From Blastocatellia bacterium (GTDB lineage: Bacteria > Acidobacteriota > Blastocatellia > Chloracidobacteriales > Chloracidobacteriaceae): a DNA stretch of 64,000 bases. Both the position numbers and the translations under genes were made by a program. The stretch lies in NCBI GenBank assembly GCA_019695185.1, contig JAIBAN010000010.1, forward strand, positions 1 to 64,000, read 5' to 3'. The notes beneath the pieces were generated by a model. It saw only the letters and a program-made list of their open reading frames with translations, had not been told where the DNA came from and searched no databases. Of the stretch, positions 1 through 8,288 are shown piece by piece; position 1 is the first letter of the stretch, and every line of letters starts with the position of its first letter.

Positions 1-105
1 TGAGGACTGAGGACTGAGGACTGAGTTTTCATGGTTGATAAAGCCAAGTCCGAGTACAAACGGAGAGGCATTTCACTCAGTCCTCAGTCCTCAGTCCTCA
101 GTCCT
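1..105. repeat. Inverted pair of heptamer arrays (TGAGGAC / TCAGTCC)
   Basis: Three and a half copies of the 7-base unit TGAGGAC (1-25) face about four copies of its complement TCAGTCC (76-105). About 50 bases separate them, so the transcript could form a long hairpin. The right array ends 10 bases before the pyrK start codon. The same unit recurs near 29.6-29.7, 31.3 and 33.9 kb. Confidence 0.9.
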
Positions 106-115
106 TAAAAAAAAT

Positions 116-949
116 ATGCTTGATTTGACAGGAAGAATTGAACGAAACCAGTTGTTTGGCCATTACGGGCGCATCTGCCTGCTCTTTCCCGACCGGCAGG
201 TGGTGGTTGCACCGGGCCAGTTTGGTATGTTGCGTCCCAATCAGTCGGTGGAACCCTTGCTGCGCCGGGCAATGGCGGTGTACACGGTCAAACCTACTCC
301 GGCGGGAACCGAACTGGAGTTCATCTATCAGGTGCTGGGGCGGGGAACCGCTGCGATTCAGCGGTTGGTGCCGGGACAGTTGGTGGATTGTCTGGTGCCA
401 CTCGGAAAATCCTATGATGAATCACCCGTTCTGGTGGGGGACCGCGAAGCCGTTCTGGTGGCGGGCGGAGTTGGGGCCGCCAGCCTCTACCTGCTGGCTG
501 AATCACTGCGCCGGCAAAGCGTCTCCGTCCGGCTGTTTTTGGGAGGCCGTTCCGCGATTGACCTGATTGGATTGGAGGATTTTGCCGCCCTTGGGTGCAA
601 GGTCCATCTGGCCACCAACGACGGTTCACGCGGAGTGGCCGGATTTGTGACGGAACCGCTGTTGCGCTACCTGGTTGACCATACGAGCGAGGTCCATGCC
701 GGAAAGTTCGTGGTTTATACCTGCGGCCCGACACCGATGATGAAGCGGGTGGCGGAAATCTGCGAGGAAGCCAGAGTCCTGGCCTATGCCTCGCTGGAAG
801 AGCGCATGGCCTGCGGGTTTGGGGTTTGTGTCGGCTGTGTGGCCGAAGTTCATTGCGGTCCATCTGAGGCTGGCGAACCGGAAACCGATTTTCACCGGGT
901 TTGCATTGAAGGCCCGGTTTTCCGGTGCGACCAGTTGGTGTGGGGGTGA
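116..949 (+). CDS. pyrK: Dihydroorotate dehydrogenase B, electron-transfer subunit PyrK
   Basis: This is the FAD and [2Fe-2S] subunit that passes electrons from the class 1B dihydroorotate dehydrogenase PyrD to NAD+ in cytoplasmic pyrimidine synthesis. It has 277 residues, normal for the family. An N-terminal flavin-binding barrel contains the LLRRAMAVY segment, followed by a nucleotide-binding motif GGVGAASLYLLA. The iron-sulphur cysteines are C233, C238, C241 and C263, the last in VCIEGPVF, as in known PyrK proteins. The ATG at 116 was chosen because an earlier in-frame TTG (35) would make the protein start inside the heptamer repeat. The catalytic partner pyrD lies one gene downstream, and the WD40 gene starts 5 bases after the stop, so co-transcription is likely. 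Confidence 0.93.
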   Translation: MLDLTGRIERNQLFGHYGRICLLFPDRQVVVAPGQFGMLRPNQSVEPLLRRAMAVYTVKPTPAGTELEFIYQVLGRGTAAIQRLVPGQLVDCLVPLGKSYDESPVLVGDREAVLVAGGVGAASLYLLAESLRRQSVSVRLFLGGRSAIDLIGLEDFAALGCKVHLATNDGSRGVAGFVTEPLLRYLVDHTSEVHAGKFVVYTCGPTPMMKRVAEICEEARVLAYASLEERMACGFGVCVGCVAEVHCGPSEAGEPETDFHRVCIEGPVFRCDQLVWG

Positions 950-954
950 CTCCC

Positions 955-1899
955 ATGGCACAAGCTGAAGTCCATTTCCGGACCCTGAAAGGACATCGCG
1001 GCGAAATTCGGGGAATTGTCTTTCACCCTGATGAAACCACGCTGATTTCCTGTAGTTACGACCAATCCATCCGCTTTTGGGAATGGGAAACCGGTCAGCC
1101 AAAAGAATGTTTGACTGGTAACCATTATGTTCCAGCCCTGGCCCTTTCTCCGGATGGAACCCGGTTCCTGGCTAGCGAATGGGTGACTACAGATGAATCG
1201 AGGCCCTTGCAGACACTTGGTTTGTTTGAATTTCCGAGTGGCAAACGGCTGCAAACTTTCACACTGGAAACCTTTCATGCCCGGCAGGTGGTGGCCCTGC
1301 CGAACACAACCACCTGGGTGGCCGCCACTTTTGACGGAATGCTTTGGCAGTGGAGCGAAGCCAACGACCTCCCGGTATGGAAACATGGACTAAATCCCGG
1401 AGGTTTTACCGCTTTGGCGGTGTCCTCCGATGGCACGCTGGGAATGGCGGGCATTACGGTGGGGCCACTGGTGGTTTGGGACCCGCAAACCGGCACAGAA
1501 CTCCATCGGTTTACCGAGCCGAAAAAAAGCGTTATGGCTGCTGGATGCACACCGGATGGCTCCCGGATTTGGGCTGGTGTAGGTGGCTCAAAAAACGTGG
1601 TGGTGTTTGGATGGGATTGGAAAACCCGCAAAAAAGCCTTCAAAAAAGAATTGAAAGGCCATGCCGACCAGGTTTGGACGATGACTTTCTCGCCCGATGG
1701 ACGTTTTTTGGCCACAGCGGACAACCCCCTGCACGACCCCGGCATGTACCTGTGGCGGGTGGAAACCGGGGAACTGCTCCTGCATTCCACAGGTATCCGT
1801 CTGAGCAGTCTGGCCTTTTCATCTGACAATCGGCATCTGGCGGGCGGCTCCAAATATGGGGATTTGTATCTTTGGGAGATTGCCCCACTCACGACCTGA
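955..1899 (+). CDS. WD40-repeat protein within the pyrimidine cluster
   Basis: A 314-residue protein built almost wholly of WD40-like blades. Examples are LKGHRGEIRGIVFHPDE, IRFWEWETG, LVVWDPQTG, LKGHADQVWTMTFSPDG and LYLWEIAPL, which suggests a single seven-bladed propeller. No signal peptide or membrane segment is visible, so it should be cytoplasmic, and no catalytic domain is attached. Such propellers normally act as protein-binding platforms. The start at 955 lies 5 bases after the pyrK stop, and pyrD follows after 53 bases. The placement between two subunits of one enzyme suggests a link to that complex, but this is inference; it may simply be a passenger gene. Confidence 0.85.
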   Translation: MAQAEVHFRTLKGHRGEIRGIVFHPDETTLISCSYDQSIRFWEWETGQPKECLTGNHYVPALALSPDGTRFLASEWVTTDESRPLQTLGLFEFPSGKRLQTFTLETFHARQVVALPNTTTWVAATFDGMLWQWSEANDLPVWKHGLNPGGFTALAVSSDGTLGMAGITVGPLVVWDPQTGTELHRFTEPKKSVMAAGCTPDGSRIWAGVGGSKNVVVFGWDWKTRKKAFKKELKGHADQVWTMTFSPDGRFLATADNPLHDPGMYLWRVETGELLLHSTGIRLSSLAFSSDNRHLAGGSKYGDLYLWEIAPLTT

Positions 1900-1952
1900 A
1901 CTCGTCGAAAACAGTTCGTTCGGAAATCAATCCAGCCAACTGAAAACTCAAT

Positions 1953-2906
1953 ATGACCTTTGCTCAATCACCAACCGAACTGCAACCGCCAACCAATCCT
2001 TTGGAAGTCGAAATCTGTGGCATCCGGTTCAAAAACCCGGTGCTTCCGGCCAGTGGAACCTTTGGCTACGGACTGGAATTCCTGCCGTTTTTCGATATTT
2101 CGCACCTTGGCGGTTTTTGTACCAAGGGGCTTTCACCCAAACCCCTGAAAGGCAATCCGCCGCCCCGGATTGCCGAAACGGCGGGTGGCATGCTCAACGC
2201 CATCGGCTTGCAGAATGTCGGGGTGCGGAATTTCATTGAGGAAAAACTGCCGAAACTCCGGGCATACGACACGAAGATCATCGCCAACGTCTTTGGCTAT
2301 TCGCTTGACGATTATCTGGAGGTGATTACGGCCCTCAACGATGCGGAGGGTGTGGCGGCCTACGAACTGAATGTTTCCTGTCCCAATGTCAAACAGGGCG
2401 GCACCCAGTTTGGCAACGACCCGAAACTGGCAGCCGAAGTCACTGAAGCGGCCAAAAAGAAGGCCACCCGTCCGGTGATTGTCAAACTTTCACCGAATGC
2501 CGGTGATTTGCTGGGGGTGGCGCGGGCGGTCGAATCCGCCGGAGCCGATGCGGTTTCGCTCATCAACACGATTGTCGGGATGTCCATTGATATCTACAGC
2601 CACCGGCCCCGGCTGGCTTTCGCCACGGGCGGACTTTCGGGACCGGCTATCAAGCCGATTGCCGTCCGGATGGTCTATGAGGTTTCGCAGGTGCTTTCAA
2701 TTCCCCGGATTGGGATTGGCGGCATTGCCACGGCCCAGGATGCAATCGAATTTTTTCTGGCGGGAGCGACGGCAGTACAAATCGGAACCGCCAACTACGC
2801 CGACCCTTGTGCCGCTGCCAAACTGGTTGATGGGTTGGAAGCGTACTGCCGCACCCAAAAAGTGGCACGCATCACGGATGTGGTGGGTGCGGTCAAACTC
2901 AAATAA
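1953..2906 (+). CDS. pyrD: Dihydroorotate dehydrogenase B, catalytic subunit PyrD
   Basis: This FMN-dependent TIM-barrel enzyme oxidises dihydroorotate to orotate. The class 1B type is cytoplasmic and needs PyrK, encoded just upstream. The 317-residue sequence has the N-terminal family signature [14 protein letters not shown] and the active-site loop [11 protein letters not shown], whose cysteine (C143) is the catalytic base of class 1 enzymes. It also has the phosphate-binding end [20 protein letters not shown]. The length fits class 1B and there is no membrane-anchoring N-terminal helix of the class 2 type. pyrF follows after 23 bases. Confidence 0.95.
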   Translation: MTFAQSPTELQPPTNPLEVEICGIRFKNPVLPASGTFGYGLEFLPFFDISHLGGFCTKGLSPKPLKGNPPPRIAETAGGMLNAIGLQNVGVRNFIEEKLPKLRAYDTKIIANVFGYSLDDYLEVITALNDAEGVAAYELNVSCPNVKQGGTQFGNDPKLAAEVTEAAKKKATRPVIVKLSPNAGDLLGVARAVESAGADAVSLINTIVGMSIDIYSHRPRLAFATGGLSGPAIKPIAVRMVYEVSQVLSIPRIGIGGIATAQDAIEFFLAGATAVQIGTANYADPCAAAKLVDGLEAYCRTQKVARITDVVGAVKLK

Positions 2907-2929
2907 GAATTTGGTTCAAACTTGTCATC

Positions 2930-3646
2930 ATGAATTCCAGTGAAAAAATCATTGTCGCCCTTGATGTTCCCACCACGGCAGAAGCCTTGAAACTGGTGGA
3001 GCAACTTCGCCAGCACATCTCCTACTTCAAAATCGGGAGCCAGTTATTTACCTCGGCTGGCCCTGCGTTTGTGCGGGACATCCTCTCGTGCGATGTCCGC
3101 ATCTTTTTGGACTTGAAATTCCATGACATACCCAACACCGTGGCCGAAGCAGCGCTGGCTGCCACCCGGCTTGGTGTTTCAATGTTCAATGTTCATGCCG
3201 GGGGCGGTTCCGTCATGATGGCCGAAGCGCTCAAACGAGTGAAACGGGCAGTGGCTGAGGAAGGCCTGGCCTGGCCGGCCATGATTGCCGTCACCCTGCT
3301 CACCAGCAGTGACCAAAGCACCATGGATGAACTTGGAATCTCAGGAAATCCGGCCAGTTATGTGGAACGCCTGGCGAAACTGACTCAGGCCGCCGGATTG
3401 CACGGGGTTGTGGCTTCGCCGAAGGAAATCACGCTCATTCGGGAAGCGGTTGCCGACCCTGAATTTCTGGTTGTGACGCCGGGCGTGCGACCTGCATGGG
3501 CTGCCGCCAACGATCAAAAACGGGTCATGACACCGCGCGAAGCGATTGCCGCCGGGGCTTCCTATCTGGTGATTGGGCGTCCGATTACGGCCCACCCGGA
3601 CCCGGCTGAAGCGGCTGCGCGGGTCATTGCCGAAATCAGCGAATAA
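2930..3646 (+). CDS. pyrF: Orotidine 5'-phosphate decarboxylase
   Basis: This enzyme decarboxylates OMP to UMP, the last step of de novo UMP synthesis. The 238-residue protein is the standard short bacterial form. The catalytic tetrad segment DLKFHDIPNTV gives D61, K63 and D66, and the phosphate-binding end is YLVIGRPITAHPDPAEAA. The gene lies 23 bases after pyrD, so pyrK, the WD40 gene, pyrD and pyrF form a compact same-strand cluster. No pyrE is present in the window. Confidence 0.96.
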   Translation: MNSSEKIIVALDVPTTAEALKLVEQLRQHISYFKIGSQLFTSAGPAFVRDILSCDVRIFLDLKFHDIPNTVAEAALAATRLGVSMFNVHAGGGSVMMAEALKRVKRAVAEEGLAWPAMIAVTLLTSSDQSTMDELGISGNPASYVERLAKLTQAAGLHGVVASPKEITLIREAVADPEFLVVTPGVRPAWAAANDQKRVMTPREAIAAGASYLVIGRPITAHPDPAEAAARVIAEISE

Positions 3647-3670
3647 GCTGTCAAAACAAAGGATAGGGAA

Positions 3671-4471
3671 ATGCGAAAGTTCGGTTTGATCGTAACTCTG
3701 GTGACCTGTTTGTTTGTATCGGGTCAGGTCTTTGCTCAGGCTGCCAAAAAATCCGCAGACCGGGCGGCTAAAAACGCCCTGGCGGTGATTGGCAATCACC
3801 ATCAACTGACGGTGGGCGAAAAGCTGAATTATGTGGTCAAGTGGAATAATGTTTCGGCTGCCCGGTTTTCTCTGGAAGTGGCCGGCAAGGGAACCTATCA
3901 CGGCCAGGAGGGCTATCAATTGGTGACCAGGGTCGAAACGATTGGCAATATCAAAAAACTGATTGAGGTCAACGACATCTTTACCACGTTTCTGGATGCC
4001 AAAACCCGCCTGACCTACCGCCTGAACCGCGATATCAAGGAAGGTCCGAAAGTTGACAAAGGCACCACTGTTTTTGACCAGGCCAAGTTGCAGGTGGTGG
4101 TTGACGACCAGAAAACCTACAAAATTGAAAAGCAGACCTTTGATGTACCAGGGCTGATGTGGGCCATCCGCAATCTCGATTTCAGCGGCCCCAAAGTGCA
4201 GAAATTAAACGGGTTTGACGGACAGGCCGGAAAATCCGTCGCACTTGAGGTGGAGCGGTTGGAAAAAGAAACCCTGACTTTGGGTGAAAAGGAAATTGAA
4301 ACCTACAAATTGGCCATTCGCACCAAAGACAAAACCGGTGCCTATTCCGATGATATGCAAATCCGCATGTGGATTGGGGCTGATGCCAAACGGATTCCAA
4401 TTCAGATGGCTGCGGTTCCGCCGTTCGGAGAAATCCGGGCGGAGTTAAAACCGGTCAGCGAGAAACAATAA
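3671..4471 (+). CDS. Exported DUF3108-domain protein
   Basis: A 266-residue protein with a clear N-terminal signal peptide (KFGLIVTLVTCLFVSGQVFAQA). A beta-rich domain of the DUF3108 type follows, recognisable from the opening GEKLNYVVKWNNVSAARFSL and the repeated strands that follow. The family is found in the periplasm of Gram-negative bacteria and has no established activity. A ribosome-binding AGGGAA lies 4 bases before the ATG. It begins 24 bases after pyrF but is functionally unrelated to it. It could share the pyr transcript or have its own promoter. Confidence 0.8.
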   Translation: MRKFGLIVTLVTCLFVSGQVFAQAAKKSADRAAKNALAVIGNHHQLTVGEKLNYVVKWNNVSAARFSLEVAGKGTYHGQEGYQLVTRVETIGNIKKLIEVNDIFTTFLDAKTRLTYRLNRDIKEGPKVDKGTTVFDQAKLQVVVDDQKTYKIEKQTFDVPGLMWAIRNLDFSGPKVQKLNGFDGQAGKSVALEVERLEKETLTLGEKEIETYKLAIRTKDKTGAYSDDMQIRMWIGADAKRIPIQMAAVPPFGEIRAELKPVSEKQ

Positions 4472-4742
4472 CCTCCCATGATGTGAACCACCTAAAATCC
4501 TGAACCGAAAAAGAACGCTCCAAACTTTCCTCGCCACGTTCAAGCCAATGGCCATGTGGTCGGAAATAAAAAACGAAGGGCAGGAGGCCGAAAATAACCA
4601 TGGTAAGATGCCATGTCTTGATTTCCGCCTTCTGCCTTTGCTTTTGAAAGGCAAAAGAGAAAATCCAAAGGGACTTTTCGAAATAAAAGGCTCCGGCCTG
4701 GCTCAGGCAAACCAGGTTCAAATTTTTCCCCAGGTGCAGCTT

Positions 4743-7700
4743 ATGAAGAAAAAAAGGTTTGGTTGGTTTTGGCTCGGATTGCTGGTGGGGTTGGTTTCAT
4801 CCGTTGAGACAAGCGGACAAACCGCGCCACCCCCGGTCCAAGCGTTGCAAGTGGGGAAACCGGTCATGCAGGAACTCAAAGGAGGGGAAACTCACCGGTT
4901 TCGGCAAACCCTGGCGCAAGGCACCTTTTTGGATGTGGTGGTGGAAACAAAAGATATTGATGTGGCATTGCGGTTGACCGGACCGGATGGGACTGTTCTG
5001 GTTGAAGTGGATGCTTCCGGCAACGCGCTTCCTGAGGAGCTTGTCCATCTTAGCCAACAGACAGGTGAATACCTCCTGGAAATCCGAGCCAAGGAATCAG
5101 GTGTGAGGTTGGGGCAGTTCACTGCCAAACTGGTAGCCGAACGCCTTGCCAAACCGGAGGACCGGGAGGCTGTGCTGGCGCAAAAAGCCATCATTGAGGG
5201 AAAGAAATTCAGGCAACAGGCTTCGGCGGAAGGAAATGCCAAAGCCCTGGAGTTCTATCAGGTGGCGCGGGAGCAGTGGAAGAAAGCGGGGAATCAGCTT
5301 CAGGAAGCAATGGTGTTGGTTTGGATGGCGAATATTTGGAGTGATACCGGTGACCATCGGAAAAGCCTGGACTTAAACCAGCAGGCCCTACCCCTGTTTC
5401 GAACGGTCGGAAACGGCCAGGGAGAGGCTGATACGCTGCAAAATCTGGGCGTTGCATTTTCAAACCTGGGCGACCCGAAAAAGGCTTTGGAGCATTACAC
5501 GGATGCCTTGCGCCTGTATCGGGAGATTGGCGACAAACGCAGCGAGGCCGATACCTTGACCAATCTGGCTATTGCCTATGGCCGCACCGGGGACAATAAG
5601 AAAGCCGTTGAAGTTCACCAACAAGCTTTGGTTTTTGCCAAGGCTTTAGCGGACGGCGAATTGGAAGCCCGAAATCTGACTGGTTTGGGTAGTTCCTATC
5701 GGATTTTGGGGGAAACCGGCAAAGCACTTGAATGCTATCAACAGGCGCTTCCGCTCCGCCGCAAAGCCGGGGACCGGAATGGGGAAGCCTATACCCTGAG
5801 TAATCTGGGGGTTGTTTATGAAACCAGGGGCGAAGGGCAAAAAGCTCTCGAAGTGACCACGGAAGCCCTGCGCTTATTCCGCGAAGTAGGAAACCGCAGC
5901 GGAGAAAACGCAGCGCTCATCAATTTGGGGAAAGTCTATTCCATGTTGGGTGCCTATCCCAAAGCCCTGGAGCATTATGGCAAAGCCCGGGAGGTGGCAC
6001 ATTCACTGGGAGACCGTCAGGTTGAAGCCATCGCGCTCAATAACATGGGATTTATCGCCAATAAGCTGAATCAGCCGGACAAGGCGCTGGAGTATTACAA
6101 CCAATCGTTACCCTTACGCCGGGCTGTGGGGGACCGGAAAGGGGAGGCCACCGTGCTCAACAACATGGGAACGATTTATGTTGATTTGAAGGACATGACC
6201 AAGGCCCGTGAGACCTTGTTACAGGCCATGACCCTGCGTCGTGAATTGGGCGATAAGGGCGGGGCAGCCTCAACTTTGCACAATCTGGGAACGATTTTTT
6301 CCGATGCGGGGGAACCCCAGAAAGGGTTGGAATATTATCTTCAGGCACTGGCGCTCCGCCGGGAAATCGGAGACCGGGCCGCCGAATCCCGCACCTTGAC
6401 CAGTCTGGCCCAGACTTATACCCAACTGGAAAATTATACCGAGGCCCGAAATTATATTGAGCAGTCGTTGAAACAGATCGAGTTTGTGCGCGCCAGTGTT
6501 TCCAGCAAAGAGCTGCGGGCTTCGTATTTGGCTATCGTGCATTACGCATATGAACTTTATATTGACATCCTGATGCGGATGCACAGCCAGAACCCCACGG
6601 CTGGGTATGACAAAGAGGCGATGCTCGTGAGTGAGCAGGCCCGTGCCCGCAGCCTGTTGGAATTGTTGACGGAATCCGGCACAAATGTGCGTCAGGGAGC
6701 AGACCCGGCTTTGTTGGAACAGGAGCAAAAGCTGTACCGCCAGATTTCCAGCCAATTTCAGGACCTGTCCCAGTTGCTGGTACGCAAGCATACTGACGAA
6801 CAGGAAGCCATCGCCAAAAGACAAATCGAAACCACCACCGAGGCCTACCGCGAAGTCCAAAACCAGATACGTCGCATCAGTCCCCGCTATGCCGCCCTGA
6901 CCCAGCCCAGGCAGTTGACCGTCCCGGAAATTCAGCAGCAACTCGATGCGGATGTGATTCTGTTGGAATTTACCCTGGGGAGATTCGACAGTTTTCTCTT
7001 TGCAGTGACCAAAGATTCATTTCAGGTTTTTTTTCTGCCCAAACAGGAGGAAATTGAAACACTGTGCCGGCAAGTCTACGACCATTTGACGGCTCGTAAC
7101 CGCCTCGTCGAGGCCGGCTTGGCCGGCGGGGTCAATGTGACAGAATCCGACCGTGAATATTGGAAGGTGGCTGCGGAGTTGAGCAATCGGATTTTAGGGC
7201 CGGTTTCCACCCGTCTGGCCGGCAAAAGACTGCTCATTGTGGCTGATGGTTTTTTGCAATACATCCCGATAGGGGCGTTGCCGTTGCCGTTGCCTTCCAA
7301 AAAAGCGGCTGGTGGAACTCTTCAGGAAACAGCACTGCGGGGCGTTCCAGGTTCTGCTCCGGAGCCTTTGCTGGTCTACCATGAGGTGTGCAGTCTGCCT
7401 TCCGTTTCAGCGCTGGCCGTGTTGCGGGCGGAAAAACAGGAGCGCAAAAAACCGAACAAACTGCTGGCGGTTTTGGCCGACCCGGTGTTTGGCGGCAACG
7501 ATGACGAACGGGTGCGAGGACTGTCAGCCAAAGGAACCGTGCCTGATGCCAACCTGCTGGCCCAAAACCACCAGGAAACGGTTCAACGATTGATTGTGCT
7601 CAAAAAATCCGACGCTGGCAGCGGGCCTGAAAACCGGGGCCTGTTGTCCATCCGCCGACTGCCTGGCACCCGCACCGAAGCCGAGTCCCTGATTGCCCTG

Positions 7701-8231
7701 AGCGGGCCGGCGGACTCGCTCAAGGCCCTCGATTTCGAGGCCAGCCGGACCCTGGCTTTGAGCGACGAACTGGGCCAGTACCGGTATGTGCATTTTGCCA
7801 CGCACGGGTTGTTGGACGCGGAAAATCCTGAGCTTTCGGCGCTGGTGCTGACTTTGATAAACCGGGATGGCCAGCCCCAGGACGGGTTCCTGCGGGTCTT
7901 TGATTTATACAATCTGAACCTGCCGGCGGATTTGGTCACCCTTTCAGCCTGCAAAACCGGCTTGGGGAAAGATATCAAGGGTGAGGGCATTGTGGGCATG
8001 ACCCGTGGCTTTATGTATGCCGGAGCCAGCCGGGTGGCTGTCAGTTTGTGGAACATCGAAGACAAATCCGCCGCGCTGTTGATGAAGGGGTTTTATCAGG
8101 GAATGCTGGGGCCGCAAAAACTGCGCCCGGCGGCGGCGCTGCGGGCCGCCCAGCTTGAGTTGTGGCGGCAGAAACGCTGGCAGGCACCTTACTACTGGGC
8201 TGGGTTTATCATTCAGGGAGAGCCGAATTAA
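4743..8231 (+). CDS. Exported TPR-CHAT putative cysteine protease, copy 1
   Basis: A 1162-residue protein. A signal peptide (about residues 1-27) is followed by a PPC-like beta domain (about 35-130, with ELKGGETHRFRQTLAQGTF). About ten or more tetratricopeptide repeats of the kinesin-light-chain type cover residues 160-620, with recurring blocks such as LNNMGTIYVDLKDMTKARE. A C-terminal CHAT domain covers about 820-1160. The CHAT histidine is in HFATHG (H1021) and the cysteine in LSACKTG (C1070), so the caspase-like dyad is intact. The ATG at 4743 was chosen over an in-frame ATG at 4548 because it begins the signal peptide and has AGGTG 7 bases upstream. A paralogue follows after 57 bases. 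Family knowledge suggests TPR-gated proteolysis; the substrate is unknown. Confidence 0.88.
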   Translation: MKKKRFGWFWLGLLVGLVSSVETSGQTAPPPVQALQVGKPVMQELKGGETHRFRQTLAQGTFLDVVVETKDIDVALRLTGPDGTVLVEVDASGNALPEELVHLSQQTGEYLLEIRAKESGVRLGQFTAKLVAERLAKPEDREAVLAQKAIIEGKKFRQQASAEGNAKALEFYQVAREQWKKAGNQLQEAMVLVWMANIWSDTGDHRKSLDLNQQALPLFRTVGNGQGEADTLQNLGVAFSNLGDPKKALEHYTDALRLYREIGDKRSEADTLTNLAIAYGRTGDNKKAVEVHQQALVFAKALADGELEARNLTGLGSSYRILGETGKALECYQQALPLRRKAGDRNGEAYTLSNLGVVYETRGEGQKALEVTTEALRLFREVGNRSGENAALINLGKVYSMLGAYPKALEHYGKAREVAHSLGDRQVEAIALNNMGFIANKLNQPDKALEYYNQSLPLRRAVGDRKGEATVLNNMGTIYVDLKDMTKARETLLQAMTLRRELGDKGGAASTLHNLGTIFSDAGEPQKGLEYYLQALALRREIGDRAAESRTLTSLAQTYTQLENYTEARNYIEQSLKQIEFVRASVSSKELRASYLAIVHYAYELYIDILMRMHSQNPTAGYDKEAMLVSEQARARSLLELLTESGTNVRQGADPALLEQEQKLYRQISSQFQDLSQLLVRKHTDEQEAIAKRQIETTTEAYREVQNQIRRISPRYAALTQPRQLTVPEIQQQLDADVILLEFTLGRFDSFLFAVTKDSFQVFFLPKQEEIETLCRQVYDHLTARNRLVEAGLAGGVNVTESDREYWKVAAELSNRILGPVSTRLAGKRLLIVADGFLQYIPIGALPLPLPSKKAAGGTLQETALRGVPGSAPEPLLVYHEVCSLPSVSALAVLRAEKQERKKPNKLLAVLADPVFGGNDDERVRGLSAKGTVPDANLLAQNHQETVQRLIVLKKSDAGSGPENRGLLSIRRLPGTRTEAESLIALSGPADSLKALDFEASRTLALSDELGQYRYVHFATHGLLDAENPELSALVLTLINRDGQPQDGFLRVFDLYNLNLPADLVTLSACKTGLGKDIKGEGIVGMTRGFMYAGASRVAVSLWNIEDKSAALLMKGFYQGMLGPQKLRPAAALRAAQLELWRQKRWQAPYYWAGFIIQGEPN

Positions 8232-8288
8232 GCCATTACACCTTTGACACCAGATTGAAACACGGATTCCCGTCTGCGAGGCAGCTTT

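Noticed and set aside
35-115. N-terminal extension of PyrK from a TTG
   Set aside because: It would translate the heptamer array, is not part of the PyrK fold, and has no ribosome-binding site; the ATG at 116 fits the family.
4633-4653. Stem-loop before the first CHAT gene as a terminator
   Set aside because: TGCCTTT/AAAGGCA pairs over 7 bases, but no T-run follows on the plus strand and the position is 160 bases after the DUF3108 stop; the evidence is too weak to list.
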